DNA from: Rhizobacter sp964253025
GTDB lineage: Bacteria; Pseudomonadota; Gammaproteobacteria; Burkholderiales; Burkholderiaceae_C
Direction: 5' to 3'
Assembly (NCBI RefSeq): GCF_964253025.1
Contig: NZ_CAXUQC020000001.1
Coordinates: forward strand, 2,914,001-2,978,000
Length of the DNA stretch: 64,000 bases
In this document: positions 8,359-16,115 of the stretch, piece by piece
Layout of the letters: each line of letters opens with the position of its first letter
Position numbering within the stretch: position 1 is the stretch's first letter
Made by a program: the position numbers and the translations under genes
Notes under the pieces: generated by a model
What the model was told of the DNA's origin: nothing
What the model saw: only the letters and a program-made list of their open reading frames with translations
Database searches by the model: none

Positions 8359-10401
8359 ATGACCCGCAAGCTGTTCGTCACCACCGCCCTGCCCTACGCC
8401 AACGCCCCGTTCCACATCGGCCACATGATGGAGTACATCCAGGCCGACATCTGGGTGCGCTTCCTGCGCATGCAGGGCCACGAGGTGCACTTCGTCGGGG
8501 CCGATGACGCCCATGGCGCGCCGATCATGATCGCCGCCGAGAAGGCAGGCAAAACGCCCCAGGCCTTCGTGGGCGAGATCGCTGCCGGCCGCAAGCAGTA
8601 CCTCGATGGCTTTCGCATCGCCTTCGACAACTGGCACTCGACCGATGGCCCGGAGAACCATGAACTCGCCCAGGAGATCTACCGGGCCCTGCGCAAGGAA
8701 GGCCTGATCGCCGAACGCACCATCGAGCAGTTCTTCGACCCGGTGAAGGGCATGTTCCTGCCTGACCGCTACATCAAGGGCGAGTGCCCGAAGTGCGGCG
8801 CCAAGGACCAGTACGGTGACAACTGCGAATCCTGCGGCGCGGTCTACCAGCCGACCGAGCTGCGCAATCCCTATTCGGCGCTGAGCGGCGCGACGCCCGA
8901 GCTGCGCAAGAGCGCCCACTACTTCTTCCAGCTCTCCTCCGACCGCTGCGTCGACTTCCTGAAGGAATGGACGCACGCGCCGGGACGCCTGCAGCCCGAG
9001 GTGCTGAACAAGATCCGCGAGTGGTTCAACGTCGACGACACCGGTCGCGCGGGCCTGGCCGACTGGGACATCAGCCGCGATGCACCGTACTTCGGCATCC
9101 GCATCCCCGACACCGAGGACAAGTACTTCTACGTCTGGCTCGACGCTCCCGTGGGCTACCTCGCGTCGCTGAAGAACCACTTCGGCAAGACCGGCCGCGA
9201 CTTCGACGCCTTCTTCCGCGACCCCTCGGTGGAGCAGGTGCACTTCATCGGCAAGGACATCACCTACTTCCACACCCTGTTCTGGCCGGCCATGCTGCAC
9301 TTCAGCGGCCGAAAGACACCCGACCACGTGTACGTGCACGGCTTCATCACCGTGAGCGGCGAAAAGATGAGCAAGAGCCGTGGCACGGGCATCTCGCCGC
9401 TGCGCTACCTCGAGCTCGGCATGGACCCGGAGTGGCTGCGCTACTACATCGCCGCCAAGCTGAACGCCCGCAACGAGGACATCGACTTCAACCCCGATGA
9501 CTTCATCGCCCGCGTCAACAGCGACCTGGTGGGCAAGTACATCAACATCGCGAGCCGGGCCGCCGGCTTCCTGAGCAAGCGCTTCGGTGGCACCTTGTCG
9601 GCCGACGTCGGTGTCGAGGGCCGCATGCTGCTCGATGCACTGCGCGCCCACCGGGCCGAGGTCGAGCGCCTCTACGACGAACGGGAGTTCGGCAAGGCCT
9701 TGCGCGAGGTGATGCTGCTGGCCGACAAGGTCAACGAGTACGTCGACCAGAACAAGCCCTGGGAGCTGGCCAAGAAGCACGGGGAAGACGCCGTGCTGCA
9801 CGACGTCTGCACGGTCTGCATCGAGGCCTTCCGCCTGCTCACCATCTACCTCAAGCCGGTGCTGCCGGGCCTTGCCGCCCAGGTGGAGGCGTTCCTTCGC
9901 GTCGAGCCCCTCACCTTCAGTGACGTCGAGCGGGCCCTCGGAGGCCACACCATCGGGGCCTACCAGCACCTGATGCAACGCGTGGACCCCAAGCTCCTCG
10001 ATGCACTGTTCGAGCCGCCGGTGGTGGCCCTGCCCCCGCCGGGCGGGGAGCCGATCGCCCCGGAAATCAAGATCGACGATTTCGCCAAGGTCGACCTGCG
10101 CATCGCAAAGATCGTGAACTGCGAACACGTCGAGGGCTCCGACAAACTGCTGCGCCTCACGCTCGACGTGGGCGAAGGCCGCACCCGCAACGTCTTCAGC
10201 GGCATCAAGGCGGCATACCAGCCGCAGGACCTGATCGGCAAGCTCACGGTCCTCGTGGCCAACCTCGCGCCGCGCAAGATGAAGTTCGGCGTGAGCGAGG
10301 GCATGGTGCTCGCGGCCTCGCATGCCGACGAGAAGGCCAACCCCGGGATCTTCGTGCTGGAGCCGGGCGAAGGTGCCACCCCGGGCATGCGCGTCCGATG
10401 A
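8359..10401 (+). CDS. metG: Methionyl-tRNA synthetase
   Basis: A 680-residue class I aminoacyl-tRNA synthetase charging tRNA-Met. The HIGH motif is at residues 19-22 (FHIGHMMEY), the zinc-knuckle region reads CPKCGAKDQYGDNCESCG (about 143-160), and the KMSKS motif is at 336-340. The C-terminal 110 residues, from KIDDFAKVDLRIAKI, form the EMAP/Arc1p-like tRNA-binding and dimerisation domain, fused as in the E. coli enzyme. Length is normal for the fused form. It is monocistronic, with a GC hairpin soon after the stop. Confidence 0.97.
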   Translation: MTRKLFVTTALPYANAPFHIGHMMEYIQADIWVRFLRMQGHEVHFVGADDAHGAPIMIAAEKAGKTPQAFVGEIAAGRKQYLDGFRIAFDNWHSTDGPENHELAQEIYRALRKEGLIAERTIEQFFDPVKGMFLPDRYIKGECPKCGAKDQYGDNCESCGAVYQPTELRNPYSALSGATPELRKSAHYFFQLSSDRCVDFLKEWTHAPGRLQPEVLNKIREWFNVDDTGRAGLADWDISRDAPYFGIRIPDTEDKYFYVWLDAPVGYLASLKNHFGKTGRDFDAFFRDPSVEQVHFIGKDITYFHTLFWPAMLHFSGRKTPDHVYVHGFITVSGEKMSKSRGTGISPLRYLELGMDPEWLRYYIAAKLNARNEDIDFNPDDFIARVNSDLVGKYINIASRAAGFLSKRFGGTLSADVGVEGRMLLDALRAHRAEVERLYDEREFGKALREVMLLADKVNEYVDQNKPWELAKKHGEDAVLHDVCTVCIEAFRLLTIYLKPVLPGLAAQVEAFLRVEPLTFSDVERALGGHTIGAYQHLMQRVDPKLLDALFEPPVVALPPPGGEPIAPEIKIDDFAKVDLRIAKIVNCEHVEGSDKLLRLTLDVGEGRTRNVFSGIKAAYQPQDLIGKLTVLVANLAPRKMKFGVSEGMVLAASHADEKANPGIFVLEPGEGATPGMRVR

Positions 10402-10441
10402 AGCCGACCGGCCATCGGCAGATGGCTCGGTGAACAGGGTC

Positions 10442-10463
10442 GGCGGCGAGATTATTCGCCGCC
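10442..10463 (+). terminator. GC-rich hairpin after metG
   Basis: GGCGGCGA at 10442-10449 pairs exactly with TCGCCGCC at 10456-10463 around a 6-base loop, about 40 bases past the metG stop. It lacks a U-tract, so it may be a weak or Rho-assisted terminator or merely an RNA-stabilising stem. Confidence 0.4.
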
Positions 10464-10537
10464 GCCTCGCCGCGACGTCACGCCCATGATGTAAGCTTTT
10501 CGATACAACATCGACAAGTTCATCAGGGAACGAACAC

Positions 10538-11212
10538 GTGGGATTTCTGGACGACCTCAAGCGTCAGGCTGACGCCCTCAAGACGCAAAGCTCCTTCGAC
10601 GCCGCCGCGGTAGCACGCAACACGGCGCTCGTCGAAGCCGCCTGCAAGGCGACGCTGCACTACTTCATGGAGCTGGCGCCCCAGCTGAACGTGCTGCAGC
10701 TCAAGCCGCGCATTCGCTTCTCCCTGGACAGCCGCACGCCGCTCGACAACCTGGCCCGGGGCGACTTCATGGTCGACTCGCGAAAGCAGCGCCTGCGCGA
10801 TCAGGACGTCTTCGACCACCTCGTCATCCACGGCCAGCAGAAGTCCGGCCAAGTGATGACCATGACGAAGGACTTCCCGCCCGAGATCGAGCGGCTGGAG
10901 TCCCGCCTTCGCCAGGCCGGCATCACGGCCGATGTGGAAACGCGGCGCGATCCCGACAAGGGCCGCCTGCTGCATGTCAACTTCCGCTTCACGGCCGACG
11001 TGATCCTGATGGTCAAGGTGTTTCCCGAGCACGACCAGGGCCGCCTGCGCTTCCAGATGGTGAACCTCGACGGCCTGGAGACCGTGACCGCCGAGTTCCC
11101 GGCGCATGCCGTCACCACCGGCCTGCTCGACGAGCTGGCCCGCTGGCTCACCGGCGACATGAGCCACGGCTTCCTCAAGGCAGCCGAGGGCGTGAAGCGC
11201 GTCGAGGCCTGA
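10538..11212 (+). CDS. Unknown conserved-looking cytosolic protein
   Basis: A 224-residue soluble protein that I do not recognise. It starts with GTG (MGFLDDLKRQADALK) preceded by AGGGA about 9 bases upstream. The N-terminal 40 residues look helical and charged; the rest alternates short beta-like stretches (RIRFSLDS, FRFTADVILMVKVFP, GRLRFQMVNLDGLETV) and ends in a helix. No signal peptide, membrane segment or catalytic motif stands out. It stands between metG and a convergent lipoprotein gene, with no operon partner. Codon use is like its neighbours, so it appears native. Confidence 0.7.
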   Translation: MGFLDDLKRQADALKTQSSFDAAAVARNTALVEAACKATLHYFMELAPQLNVLQLKPRIRFSLDSRTPLDNLARGDFMVDSRKQRLRDQDVFDHLVIHGQQKSGQVMTMTKDFPPEIERLESRLRQAGITADVETRRDPDKGRLLHVNFRFTADVILMVKVFPEHDQGRLRFQMVNLDGLETVTAEFPAHAVTTGLLDELARWLTGDMSHGFLKAAEGVKRVEA

Positions 11213-11255
11213 GGCCAGGTCAGCGAGCTTTGGCCCCGGCCTTTGCCCAGGGCGT

Positions 11256-11738
11256 TCAGCTGGCCGTGTTGCGCGGGTCCTGCACGGTGGTGGTGGTGGT
11301 GAGCCGTCCGTCCTTGTCGAACGTGGCCCAGAAGAGCTTGCTTTCCTGGCCATCGAGGAAACGCCACTCCCACACCTCCTCCGCCTTGAGCGGAAAGGCC
11401 TGCACCTTGCCCGGGGCACCCAGGGCCTGACGGACCTGGGCCTGCGTCGCGCCTGCCTGGAGCCTGGCGAAGTTGGCCGGGGTCAAAAGCTGGCGCAGCG
11501 ACGCCATCTTGCCGTCCGGCCCGATGACGATCTCGTAGTTGACGTGGCCCTCGGGTTGCCGGGTGTACTCCAGGCGCAGCGACCCGTCTGCCAGGCGCTG
11601 TTCGACCGTCGGTTCGCCGAACTGGCCCCGCACGTCCGATTCGTTCGAGAAGCCCTCTTCCAGCTTCTCGATGCGCCGGGCGTCGCACGCCGCGAGCGAG
11701 GCTGCCAGCAGTGCCACAACGATGAATCCGCGTGCCAT
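11256..11738 (-). CDS. BamE/SmpA-like outer membrane lipoprotein
   Basis: A 160-residue lipoprotein. The signal peptide MARGFIVVALLAASLAAC ends in a lipobox Cys at residue 18. The mature part has two tandem copies of a BamE-like pattern, LEEGFSNESDVRGQFGEPT...LEYTRQPEG and LQAGATQAQVRQALGAPGK...WEWRFLDG, in which a helix ending in a GxP turn is followed by an aromatic-rich strand. SmpA/OmlA/BamE proteins use this fold in outer-membrane assembly, but a double copy means it is a paralogue rather than BamE itself. I place the start at 11738, because GGGG lies 6 bases upstream; 11744 is an alternative with the GGGG touching the codon. Divergent from the DUF3460 gene. Confidence 0.72.
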   Translation of the reverse strand: MARGFIVVALLAASLAACDARRIEKLEEGFSNESDVRGQFGEPTVEQRLADGSLRLEYTRQPEGHVNYEIVIGPDGKMASLRQLLTPANFARLQAGATQAQVRQALGAPGKVQAFPLKAEEVWEWRFLDGQESKLFWATFDKDGRLTTTTTVQDPRNTAS

Positions 11739-11796
11739 GTCCATCCCCGGTAAAATCCCTGACAGCCACTTTAACGCCCCCGGGCGAACGCTCACC

Positions 11797-11997
11797 ATGC
11801 CGCTGTTCTGGAAGCCTTACAAGTCCGACATCTCCACCTTCATCGACAGCCTGAAGGAGAAGAAGCCCACCCTGGAAGCCGAGCAACGCCAGGGGCGCGG
11901 CCTGCTGTGGGACCGTCCGATCGACGCGGACCGCCAGGCCGAGTACCGCGCCTCCCGCGTGCCGCAGCAGCCCTACGTCTACCAGACCAAGCGCTGA
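11797..11997 (+). CDS. DUF3460 family small protein
   Basis: A 66-residue basic protein, MPLFWKPYKSDISTFI at the N-terminus, ending in QQPYVYQTKR. This composition, length and position just upstream of scpA match the DUF3460 family, which I know mainly from betaproteobacteria and whose function is unknown. The frame is open further upstream to 11539, but only the part from ATG 11797 looks like protein. It is 32 bases before scpA and probably cotranscribed. Confidence 0.8.
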   Translation: MPLFWKPYKSDISTFIDSLKEKKPTLEAEQRQGRGLLWDRPIDADRQAEYRASRVPQQPYVYQTKR

Positions 11998-12029
11998 AAG
12001 CAGCCGCGCGCCGGCCTTCGCCCGTGACG

Positions 12030-12866
12030 ATGGACACCGCCCTGTCCCAGTCGCCGCCCGATGCGATCTCGCCCAGCGTGGTCGACAACGTCGCGGTGGC
12101 CCGCCTCTATGGCGAGCCCCTGTTCGCGATGCCGACCGACCTGTACATCCCGCCGGATGCGCTGGAGGTGTTCCTCGAAGCCTTCGAGGGGCCGCTCGAC
12201 CTGCTGCTCTACCTGATCCGCAAGCAGAATTTCAACATCCTCGACATCCCCCTGGCCAGCGTCACCGTGCAGTACCTGGCCTACGTGGAGCAGATCCGCA
12301 AGACCAACCTCGAGCTGGCGAGCGAATACCTGCTGATGGCCGCGATGCTGATCGAGATCAAGTCGCGCATGCTGCTGCCGCCGAAGAAGTCGGCCGAGGG
12401 CGAGGAGGCCGAGGATCCGCGCGCCGAACTCGTGCGCCGGCTGCTCGAGTACGAGCAGATGAAGCTCGCCGCCGCGCGGCTCGACAACCTGCCCGTCATC
12501 GGGCGTGATTTCCTGCGGGCCCAGGTGGCCGTCGAGCAGTCGCTCGTCACCCGATTCCCCGATGTCGAACCCGACGAGCTTCGCGCGGCGTGGCTCGACA
12601 TCCTCAAGCGCGCCAAGCTCAACCAGCACCACACCATCACCCGCGAGCAGCTCAGTGTGCGCGAGCACATGAGCATCGTGCTCAAGCGCCTGCAGGGCCG
12701 GCGGTTCGCCACCTTCGAAGACCTGTTCGACGTCTCCCGCGGCCCGCAGGTGCTGGTCGTCACCTTCATCGCGATGCTCGAACTGTCGCGCGAGCACCTG
12801 CTCGAAGTCACCCAGGCCGAGGCCTTCGCCCCGATCTACGTCCGGCTGGCCTACCAGCCGGCCTGA
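12030..12866 (+). CDS. scpA: Segregation and condensation protein A
   Basis: A 278-residue kleisin-type subunit of the SMC-ScpAB condensin, bridging SMC heads and helping chromosome compaction and segregation. The N-terminal kleisin motif FEGPLDLLLYLIRKQNFNILDIP is at about residues 51-73, followed by the conserved SEYLLMAAMLIEIKSRMLLP helix. The C-terminal winged helix is around RRFATFEDLFD and VVTFIAMLELSREHLLEVTQ. The N-terminal 45 residues are a non-conserved extension. An in-frame GTG two codons upstream (12024) is an alternative start. scpB is not adjacent. The gene leads into bioB-panB-panC. Confidence 0.93.
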   Translation: MDTALSQSPPDAISPSVVDNVAVARLYGEPLFAMPTDLYIPPDALEVFLEAFEGPLDLLLYLIRKQNFNILDIPLASVTVQYLAYVEQIRKTNLELASEYLLMAAMLIEIKSRMLLPPKKSAEGEEAEDPRAELVRRLLEYEQMKLAAARLDNLPVIGRDFLRAQVAVEQSLVTRFPDVEPDELRAAWLDILKRAKLNQHHTITREQLSVREHMSIVLKRLQGRRFATFEDLFDVSRGPQVLVVTFIAMLELSREHLLEVTQAEAFAPIYVRLAYQPA

Positions 12867-12931
12867 ACCCTCACCATCGCCCGGACTGCGCCCGCCTGCG
12901 CAGTCCACCTTTCCGAGAAAAGGTCCGAGAC

Positions 12932-13927
12932 ATGCAAGAAGCCGCCGTTCGCATCCATCCCCGCCCCGAGGGCCGCCCGGCACAGGACAAGCCGGCCGAG
13001 CGCTGGTCCGTCGAAGCCATCGAGGCCTTGTTCGACCTGCCGTTCCCGGAGCTGATGTTCCAGGCGCAAACCGTGCACCGCGAACACTTCAGCCCGACCA
13101 ACGTCCAGCTGTCCACCCTGCTGTCCATCAAGACCGGCGGCTGCCCCGAGGACTGCTCCTACTGCCCGCAGGCCGCCCGCTACGACACCGGCGTGGAAGC
13201 CAGCAAGCTGATGGAAGAAGATGCCGTGCTGTCGGCCGCACGCGCGGCCCAGGAGGCCGGCGCCACCCGGTTCTGCATGGGCGCGGCCTGGCGCAGCCCC
13301 AAGGACCGGGACGTGGAGAAGGTCGCGGCCCTCATCGCGGCGGTCAAGGGCCTCGGCATGGAGACCTGCGCCACCCTGGGCATGCTCGACGAAGGGCATG
13401 CCGAACAGCTGCGCGACGCCGGTCTCGACTACTACAACCACAACATCGACACCGCACCCGACAAGTACGGCGACATCATCAGCACCCGCCAGTTCGAGGA
13501 TCGCCTCGACACGCTGAACAAGGTGCGCGGCGCAGGGGTCAAGGTCTGCAGCGGCGGCATCGTGGGCCTCGGCGAGACGCGCCAGCAGCGCGCCGGCCTG
13601 ATCGCGGCCCTGGCCAACCTCGACCCGTACCCCGAGTCGGTGCCCATCAACAACCTCGTCCAGGTGGCGGGCACGCCGCTGCACGGCAGCACCGGCATCG
13701 ATCCGCTGGAGTTCGTGCGCACCATCGCCGTGGCCCGCATCACCATGCCGCTGTCACGCGTGCGCCTGTCGGCCGGCCGCCAGGAACTCGGCGAGGCCAT
13801 CCAGGCGCTGTGCTTCCTGGCAGGCGCCAACTCCATCTTCTACGGCGACAAGCTGCTCATCACGGGCAACCCTGATGTCTCGGCCGACCGCAACCTGCTC
13901 GACAAACTCGGGATGACCACGTCATGA
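12932..13927 (+). CDS. bioB: Biotin synthase (radical SAM)
   Basis: A 331-residue radical SAM enzyme that inserts sulfur into dethiobiotin in the last step of biotin synthesis. The SAM cluster motif CxxxCxxC is at Cys71, Cys75 and Cys78 (CPEDCSYC). Cys130-region FCMGAAWR, ETCATLGML, YYNHNIDT and KVCSGGIVGLGE provide the second [2Fe-2S] cluster and substrate contacts. ATG 12932 is used; the frame is open upstream to 12590 but that part is an scpA shadow. No bioA/F/D genes are nearby, and no BirA-type operator is evident. Its stop overlaps the panB start (ATGA). Confidence 0.96.
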   Translation: MQEAAVRIHPRPEGRPAQDKPAERWSVEAIEALFDLPFPELMFQAQTVHREHFSPTNVQLSTLLSIKTGGCPEDCSYCPQAARYDTGVEASKLMEEDAVLSAARAAQEAGATRFCMGAAWRSPKDRDVEKVAALIAAVKGLGMETCATLGMLDEGHAEQLRDAGLDYYNHNIDTAPDKYGDIISTRQFEDRLDTLNKVRGAGVKVCSGGIVGLGETRQQRAGLIAALANLDPYPESVPINNLVQVAGTPLHGSTGIDPLEFVRTIAVARITMPLSRVRLSAGRQELGEAIQALCFLAGANSIFYGDKLLITGNPDVSADRNLLDKLGMTTS

Positions 13928-14742
13928 GTGACCTCGCCCAGCCCCGCAAGCCCGTCACCCTCCACCGCCTGCGCGAGATGCAGAAGGCCGGTGAGCCCAT
14001 CACCATGCTGACCTGCTACGACGCGAGCTTCGCGCGGGTGCTCGATGCCGCCGGCGTGGACTGCATGCTGGTGGGCGATTCGCTGGGCATGGTGCTGCAG
14101 GGCCAGACGAGCACGGTGCCGGTGACGCTGGACGAGATCGCCTACCACGTGCGTTCCGTCGCCAGTGCCCGGCCCGCGGCCTGGCTCATCGGTGACCTGC
14201 CCTTCGGCAGCTACCAGGAGTCGCCGAGCCAGGCGATGCGCAGCGCCACCGCCCTGATGCAGGCCGGCGCGCAGATGGTGAAGCTCGAAGGCGGTGGCTG
14301 GACGGCCGAGACGACCCGCTTCCTGGTCGAGCGCGGCGTGCCGGTGTGTGCGCACCTCGGCCTCACGCCGCAGTCCGTGCACGCACTCGGTGGCTACCGC
14401 ATCCAGGGCCGCGGCGAAGACGCGGTCGCCACGCTCGTGCGTCACGCCCGTGAGCTGTCGGACGCGGGCGCCGCCATGTGCGTGCTGGAACTCGTCACCT
14501 CCGAAGCCGCCAGGCAGGTCGCCGAACAGGTGTCCATGGCCACCATCGGCATCGGCGCAGGGTCCGGTTGCGCGGGGCAGGTGCTCGTGCTCCACGACAT
14601 GCTGGGCATCACCCATGGCAAGCTGCCGCGCTTCGTGCGCAACTTCATGGAAGGGGCGCCGTCCATCGCCGCAGCCGTCGAACGCTACGTCGCCGACGTG
14701 AAAGCACGCCGCTTCCCCGACGACGCCATCCACGCCTACTGA
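13924..14742 (+). CDS. panB: 3-methyl-2-oxobutanoate hydroxymethyltransferase
   Basis: A 272-residue TIM-barrel enzyme that transfers a hydroxymethyl group from methylene-tetrahydrofolate to alpha-ketoisovalerate, giving ketopantoate, the first pantothenate-specific step. Conserved metal and substrate segments are present: MLTCYDASFARVLDAAGVD, LVGDSLGMVLQG, VKLEGGGW, CAHLGLTPQSVH and TIGIGAGSGCAGQVLV. Length is normal. It overlaps bioB by 4 bases, so translation is probably coupled, and panC follows after 14 bases. Confidence 0.96.
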   Translation: MSDLAQPRKPVTLHRLREMQKAGEPITMLTCYDASFARVLDAAGVDCMLVGDSLGMVLQGQTSTVPVTLDEIAYHVRSVASARPAAWLIGDLPFGSYQESPSQAMRSATALMQAGAQMVKLEGGGWTAETTRFLVERGVPVCAHLGLTPQSVHALGGYRIQGRGEDAVATLVRHARELSDAGAAMCVLELVTSEAARQVAEQVSMATIGIGAGSGCAGQVLVLHDMLGITHGKLPRFVRNFMEGAPSIAAAVERYVADVKARRFPDDAIHAY

Positions 14743-14756
14743 CCTCACCGAACGCC

Positions 14757-15590
14757 ATGCAGATCCTCCACACGATCGACGCCCTGCGCGCTGCACTGCC
14801 CGGCGCCGGCCGCTGCGCCTTCGTGCCCACCATGGGCAACCTGCACGAGGGGCACCTGTCGCTCGTGCGCCAGGCGCGCACCCATGGCCTTCCGGTGGTG
14901 GTGAGCATCTTCGTCAACCGCCTGCAGTTCGCGCCGCACGAGGACTTCGACACCTACCCGCGCACGCTCGCACGCGACGCCGACCTGCTGCGCAGCGCCG
15001 GCGCCAACATCGTCTTCGCGCCCGACGAGGCCGAGCTCTACCCCCAGCCGCAGACGTTCAAGGTGCAGCCCGATCCGGCCCTGGCCGACATCCTCGAAGG
15101 GCACTTCCGCCCCGGCTTCTTCACCGGGGTCTGCACCGTGGTGATGAAGCTCTTCCAGTGTGTTCAGCCGCAGGTGGCGGTGTTCGGCAAGAAGGACTAC
15201 CAGCAGCTGATGGTCATTCGCCAGATGGTGCGCCAGTTCGCCCTGCCGATCACGGTGGAAGGCGCCGACACGACCCGCGCCGACGACGGTCTCGCCCTGT
15301 CCTCGCGCAACGGCTACCTGAGCGAAGCCGAACGGCAGCAAGCCATCGCCTTGTCGCAGGCCCTGCGCTTCATCGCCGATCGCGTGCGCCTCGACCCCTC
15401 GTCCCTCGCCCAGGCTGAGTCCGAAGCCACCGACGAACTGCGCGCCAAGGGCTGGGCGCCCGACTACCTCACGGTGCGGCGCCGCACCGACCTGCTGCCC
15501 CCGGCGGCCGACGACCTGGCCTCCCCCCTCGTCGTCCTCGGCGCCGCCCGGCTCGGCACGACGCGCCTCATCGACAACCTGGAGTTCTGA
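14757..15590 (+). CDS. panC: Pantoate-beta-alanine ligase (pantothenate synthetase)
   Basis: A 277-residue adenylate-forming ligase that joins pantoate and beta-alanine using ATP. The signature FVPTMGNLHEGHLSLV (about residues 22-37) contains the HxGH nucleotide motif; VFGKKDYQQLMVIRQMV and LALSSRNGYLS, with the KMSKS-like region, follow at the usual distances. The start is ATG 14757 after panB; the frame upstream to 14478 is not coding. One substitution relative to most family members is NRLQF, where many have NPxQF. panD is not in the window. Confidence 0.95.
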   Translation: MQILHTIDALRAALPGAGRCAFVPTMGNLHEGHLSLVRQARTHGLPVVVSIFVNRLQFAPHEDFDTYPRTLARDADLLRSAGANIVFAPDEAELYPQPQTFKVQPDPALADILEGHFRPGFFTGVCTVVMKLFQCVQPQVAVFGKKDYQQLMVIRQMVRQFALPITVEGADTTRADDGLALSSRNGYLSEAERQQAIALSQALRFIADRVRLDPSSLAQAESEATDELRAKGWAPDYLTVRRRTDLLPPAADDLASPLVVLGAARLGTTRLIDNLEF

Positions 15591-15775
15591 GCGGGTTCGC
15601 TTTAGCCATCGCGGGCAGGGACGGAGACCTGGCGCCGTTGCTACAAGTAGTGGCCGCGTCCGCCCCGATCACGCGCCGGGGCTTAGCCGCTGCTAGCCGC
15701 TCATGCCGAGGTACATCTCATCTGCAGACCATGTCTCGGCGGCACGGCCGCGCCGGGTCTCGGCCCGGCAGCCGA

Positions 15776-15811
15776 GTAACTTTCTGGCGCGCCAGAAAAT
15801 CACCAAAGAAC
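15776..15811. repeat. Palindromic REP-like element, GTAACTTTCTgg...ccAGAAAxTCACC type
   Basis: The core TTTCTGGCGCGCCAGAAA at 15781-15798 is a perfect 18-base palindrome. It is flanked by GTAAC on the left and ATCACCAAAGAA on the right. The pattern GTAACTTTCT...AGAAAGTNACCAAAGAA recurs in intergenic DNA of many Burkholderiales and related genomes, from memory. This copy is shortened in the centre. Confidence 0.5.
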
Positions 15812-16070
15812 GCCTGAACACCAGCTTCAGCTTATTCGTATCGTTGGTAATGTGAAGGTCTTACGCGCCGTGAACGCCGAGGACTTGAGGAAGCCAGGAC
15901 GTCTCTCCAGGTCTGCTTGATCAGTAGCTCTTGTGTGCGGCCGCTCAATCGCCAACACCGCCCCGCGCCGCACGAGCCGGCCCTCATGCCAAGGCCGTGC
16001 CGCAGAGCCCAGCAAGCGAAGCGAAGCGCCGTTCAAGCCACCCGCGAGCCCGGGTCTCCCGGGCGACCCG

Positions 16071-16110
16071 GGGCGCCCCTCGGGGGCAGGAGCGAAGCGA
16101 CTGGGGGGCC
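16071..16110. repeat. REP-like repeat, copy A (GCCCCTCGGGGGC...GCGAAGCGACTGGGG type)
   Basis: GCGCCCCTCGGGGGCAGGAG followed by CGAAGCGACTGGGGGG. This CCCCTCGGGGG stem plus GCGAAGCGAC tail is of a kind very common between genes in Comamonadaceae-like genomes. A related, more diverged copy lies at 18805-18840, so the two flank the kinase/regulator operon. Confidence 0.55.
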
Positions 16111-16115
16111 AACAG

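Larger units (their letters stand above)
15591..16115. other. Repeat-bearing intergenic region after panC
   Basis: 525 bases between convergent panC and the hybrid kinase. It includes a stretch (about 15800-15860) clearly richer in A+T than the genes, the palindromic repeat at 15776-15811 and the REP-like repeat at 16071-16110, both listed separately. Open frames here are arginine-rich and have no ribosome sites. I see no gene. Confidence 0.6.

Noticed and set aside
8209..10560. A 783-codon minus-strand open frame opposite metG
   Set aside because: metG is unambiguous on the plus strand; this frame has no motifs or ribosome site.
12867..12931. A BirA-type biotin operator before bioB
   Set aside because: The 65-base gap after scpA has no TTGTAAACC-like half-sites or inverted repeat.
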